Positions 61,653 to 64,000 of a DNA stretch of 64,000 nucleotides are shown one piece after another; the first letter of the stretch is position 1; every line of letters starts with the position of its first letter. A model generated the notes under the pieces. That model ran no database searches. It saw only the letters and a program-made list of their open reading frames with translations, and was not told where the DNA came from. Origin of the DNA: Sialis fuliginosa (lineage: Eukaryota > Arthropoda > Insecta > Megaloptera > Sialidae); assembly GCA_961205875.1 (NCBI GenBank), contig OY540812.1:8184001-8248000 (forward strand). The letters are read 5' to 3'. The position numbers were made by a program, and so were the translations under genes.

Positions 61653-61948
61653 CTGCGTTTCTGTAAGTTTCAAACTATGTGCCAAATCGGCTCTTTCCGG
61701 GCCGCTGAGGTACCTCTGCTGATTAAACCTTCTCTCGAGCTCGTACACTTGTGCATGGGTGAACGCGGCCCGCGATCTCTTCTTGCGCGCCGTCGTGCCG
61801 GACGCCGACGTGTCTGTACTATTGTTAGTGTCCTGGCTGTGAGAGCGCTGGAACGCCTCCGGGAGATGCGATGTGCTCTGGAGGAACGCCGGACTCGGCG
61901 ACGGGGAAGAGTATACTGTCGTTGGGGATATCGAGCCGTCGTCTGTTT
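61653..61948 (-). CDS. bap: Bagpipe (NK3-family) homeobox protein, middle exon
   Basis: The acceptor TTTATTTGCAG precedes AAACAGAC at 61948. The exon is 296 bp and opens with two bases that complete a Glu codon with the G left by the upstream exon. It encodes a Ser/Thr/Pro-rich linker ([19 protein letters not shown] and on) of 54 residues. Homeodomain positions 1-44 follow: [20 protein letters not shown] then [20 protein letters not shown] and TETQ. The arm [18 protein letters not shown] and [12 protein letters not shown] are diagnostic of bagpipe/Nkx3. Codon use is strongly GC-biased compared with the surrounding DNA. Frames on the opposite strand are shadows. Confidence 0.95.
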
Positions 61949-62459
61949 CTGCAAATAAAAAAATATTTATTGATCTCTAGAATGGAAGCTCTTGGACAAG
62001 GCTGAGAATATCGAATACCGATTTTAAATTGAAGTTCCACTGTATTTTAATAAAAAATAAATATGAACAAGTCTACAAATTCGACAAACCGACCTTTTCT
62101 ATAAACTTTTCTGAAAAGTTAATTGGTTCTTTGAAATATCGGTTCCACAGTTCCAAATATTAATTTGTTTGTCTTCCTTATAAATCATAATTATTATAGT
62201 TTCTGCAGGTCTGCATGGGCCTTATATTTCAATATTTACCTTGTTAAATAACATTATACCTAAAAGACATTCAAGGCTGACTGATAATTTCAGTATTTAA
62301 TATACTTAATGGTGTTATTTAAATAAAGAGGAAATGGTATGATTAAAATACCAATTACTTAAAATTTCATTCAATCTGTATCTATATGTACTATATGTAT
62401 GTATATATAACAGTACTTGATTTTAATATAACAATTTGTTATATCTATTATCAGCTAAA

Positions 62460-62705
62460 TTGTGGGGTGAGCGTATAAACCAATTAGTTAATTTAAAGTT
62501 ACGCCTATCAAGGCAGCGTTTTAATACATAAATTGCTTTTAACTTAAAAGGACGATCAGAGTTGGCTGGTACAAGGTAGGACGAAGTCACTGATGTTCTT
62601 ACGTCACGCCATTGTCAGATATTGTAGCGGTGGACAAAAGAGTGGCTCATTTATAATAATGAATGATGTGGCCAAAAAGTTATAACGGGTTTATAATGAT
62701 ACCAG
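62460..62705. promoter_or_regulatory. Candidate intronic enhancer of bagpipe
   Basis: Non-repetitive, GC-richer sequence (CAAGGTAGGACGAAGTCAC, GTCACGCCATTGTCAG) with a homeodomain core in ACCAATTAGTTAATT at its left side. No frame. It is the only such island inside bagpipe, so it is a reasonable enhancer candidate. Confidence 0.3.
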
Positions 62706-63089
62706 ACGATTTAGTCTAATACTTTATAGTGATAAGTTTTTGTTGATCGTTTGTGTAATTCTGATTTGGCGTTTTACAATGTACGGTATATTTAAAATTA
62801 GATTGGCTTACATATAATGTTTGGTAAAAAAAATATTTAGGTTTCTGTAAATATATGAAGTATGAATTTTACAGAAAACTTGACTTATCATAAAAAATAT
62901 ATCATAAAATACGAAAGAGTGATAAATGTTTCAATTATCTTTGTTTGAAAGATTTATGTCTTTATAACACATAATATAGGTATTAAACTTTTCAAAATTT
63001 AAAAGTAACAAAAATCTTATGTTGTGTAGTTTAGACAAACTAGCAACAAACCCTATACATTTTTAAAAACATACGAAGTTTTTTAAAAA

Positions 63090-63130
63090 CACTGTGTTGC
63101 TGTTTTGTCTTTTTGGTCTAAACACGGCAT
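63090..63130 (+). repeat. 41-bp hairpin repeat, copy 2
   Basis: CACTGTGTTGCTGTTTTGTC to GGTCTAAACACGGCAT; two differences from 23681-23721 and the same orientation. A-rich run before it as in the first copy. Confidence 0.6.
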
Positions 63131-63933
63131 TACAATACAGTATTTAAAATTGTTACTGTAACTTTTTTTACATCGAAATTAAAATGAATAATCATATTAT
63201 TTATATACACACCAATCTTATTTTTTATTGGAAAAGGCCTACCTATTTTTTAATGAAATACTTATACAGGGTGATTTAGAACTAGTGTAAAAAATGTAAC
63301 AATAGATCGAGGATGTTATTTGTTCCTGAGGGAGCTACAGTTTTCCAGAAATTTTGCCCAAAATTAATGTTTATTTATTATCTAGAGAACACATTGTGAC
63401 AGTTATGAAATTTGATAACCGCGGTGTATTATTAATAAGTGTTATCGATTTTTAATATTAAACAATAATAATTTAGATCGGGGGTGCATGAAGCCAGTTG
63501 GTCCGCCGATTTTTATCAAGTATTTTTTTGTTCTTTAATTTTTTCCCGAGTTCGGTTCTTGTAGAAGATTATATGGCACAAAATACACAAAAATATACTG
63601 TACATTTGTCATAGGATCACCCATTTTTAAGAAATATCGGCAAAAAGAAAGTATTGCAGAGTTTTACTTAATACGAATGCTTCAAATTGTACAAAAAGAG
63701 TTTATATTCTTGTTGTGATTAAAAGTTAATATAAATATACCGCCAAACTGCATTTTTATCAACAAATAGCCATTTATAGTCATGTTAGTAAAGTTTGTAT
63801 AAGTACAATAACAGTAATACAAATGAAAAATTTACGAATAACATATCATTTTAACCTGAATAAAGTACCTATCAAAACTATCTAACTATAGGCATAAATA
63901 TTTTGCAACTGAAGGGTATTAAACTTAATTTAC

Positions 63934-64000
63934 CTGAATATCTTCGCCTGGCTGTAGAAACCCCACTTTTAGACATATCTATCGCCGTTTCTTCGCCGTG
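63934..64000 (-). CDS. bap: Bagpipe, 3' end of an upstream coding exon (cut by window edge)
   Basis: On the minus strand the last 67 bases read in frame as HGEETAIDMSKSGVSTARRR then YS and a leftover G, followed by the donor GTAAAT. The one-base remainder plus the two bases at the start of the next exon make a Glu codon, so splicing restores one frame. The frame is open to the edge; the internal ATG may or may not be the start. NK3 proteins usually carry an engrailed-type repression motif in the N-terminal exon, so I expect coding sequence to continue beyond 64000. Confidence 0.72.

Larger units (their letters stand above)
61949..63933 (-). other. bap: Bagpipe first visible intron (1,985 bp)
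   Basis: The donor TTCAG|GTAAAT and acceptor TTTGCAG agree in phase (1 base before, 2 bases after). It holds a balanced-composition island at 62.46-62.70 kb and the second copy of the 41-bp hairpin repeat (63090-63130). ACAGGGTGATTTAGAAC at about 63268 looks like an element end. Confidence 0.85.

Noticed and set aside
61584-61958. A plus-strand 124-codon arginine-rich frame opposite the bagpipe middle exon
   Set aside because: It is the antisense of a GC-rich homeodomain exon. The minus-strand frame gives a perfect NK3 homeodomain with matching splice phases.
63260-63400. ACAGGGTGATTTAGAAC segment as an element end in the bagpipe intron
   Set aside because: The start looks like a common element terminus, but I could not find a matching second end or a second copy in the window.

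Overview
This is an AT-rich, gene-poor animal window, almost certainly from an insect and probably a lepidopteran. The evidence is split coding exons with GT-AG introns, many short non-autonomous transposons, two copies of a retroposon tail common in moths and butterflies, and frequent GTAGGTA/CATACATA simple sequence. The lepidopteran call is an inference from repeats; the insect call also rests on two homeobox genes of the NK class.

Only two real genes are visible. Near 20.2-20.9 kb on the plus strand are the homeodomain exon of ladybird (Lbx family) and a probable short last exon. Near 59.3-64.0 kb on the minus strand is bagpipe (NK3 family), present as three exons with the 5' end beyond the right edge. 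The genes converge tail to tail across about 38 kb. Both belong to the ancient NK homeobox cluster (tinman, bagpipe, ladybird, C15, slouch) used in insect mesoderm and muscle patterning, so the window is a piece of that cluster.

Layout: 1-20.19 kb lies upstream of the ladybird homeodomain exon and is probably its large 5' intron or 5' flank. I found no upstream ladybird exon in it. It holds MITEs, foldback repeats and a few GC-richer islands that may be enhancers. 20.2-20.93 kb is ladybird. 20.93-59.30 kb is intergenic, with scattered islands of balanced base composition among AT-rich DNA and mobile-element remnants. These include two divergent hammerhead-ribozyme-like motifs in an inverted repeat (25.54-25.72 kb), a 745-bp palindrome (29.1-29.9 kb), a MITE with an exact 9-bp target duplication (29.9-30.5 kb), a word-repeat element (42.8-44.36 kb) and a hAT-type MITE with an exact 8-bp duplication (47.25 kb). 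59.3-64.0 kb is bagpipe; a 581-bp MITE sits in its second intron about 55 bp from the splice donor.

Most other open reading frames are chance or repeat-derived. No tRNA, rRNA, CRISPR array, virus-like element or bacterial-style operon was seen. The most unusual points are the paired ribozyme-like motifs, a stop codon that overlaps the last splice donor of ladybird, and a Phe-to-Tyr change in the recognition helix of bagpipe.
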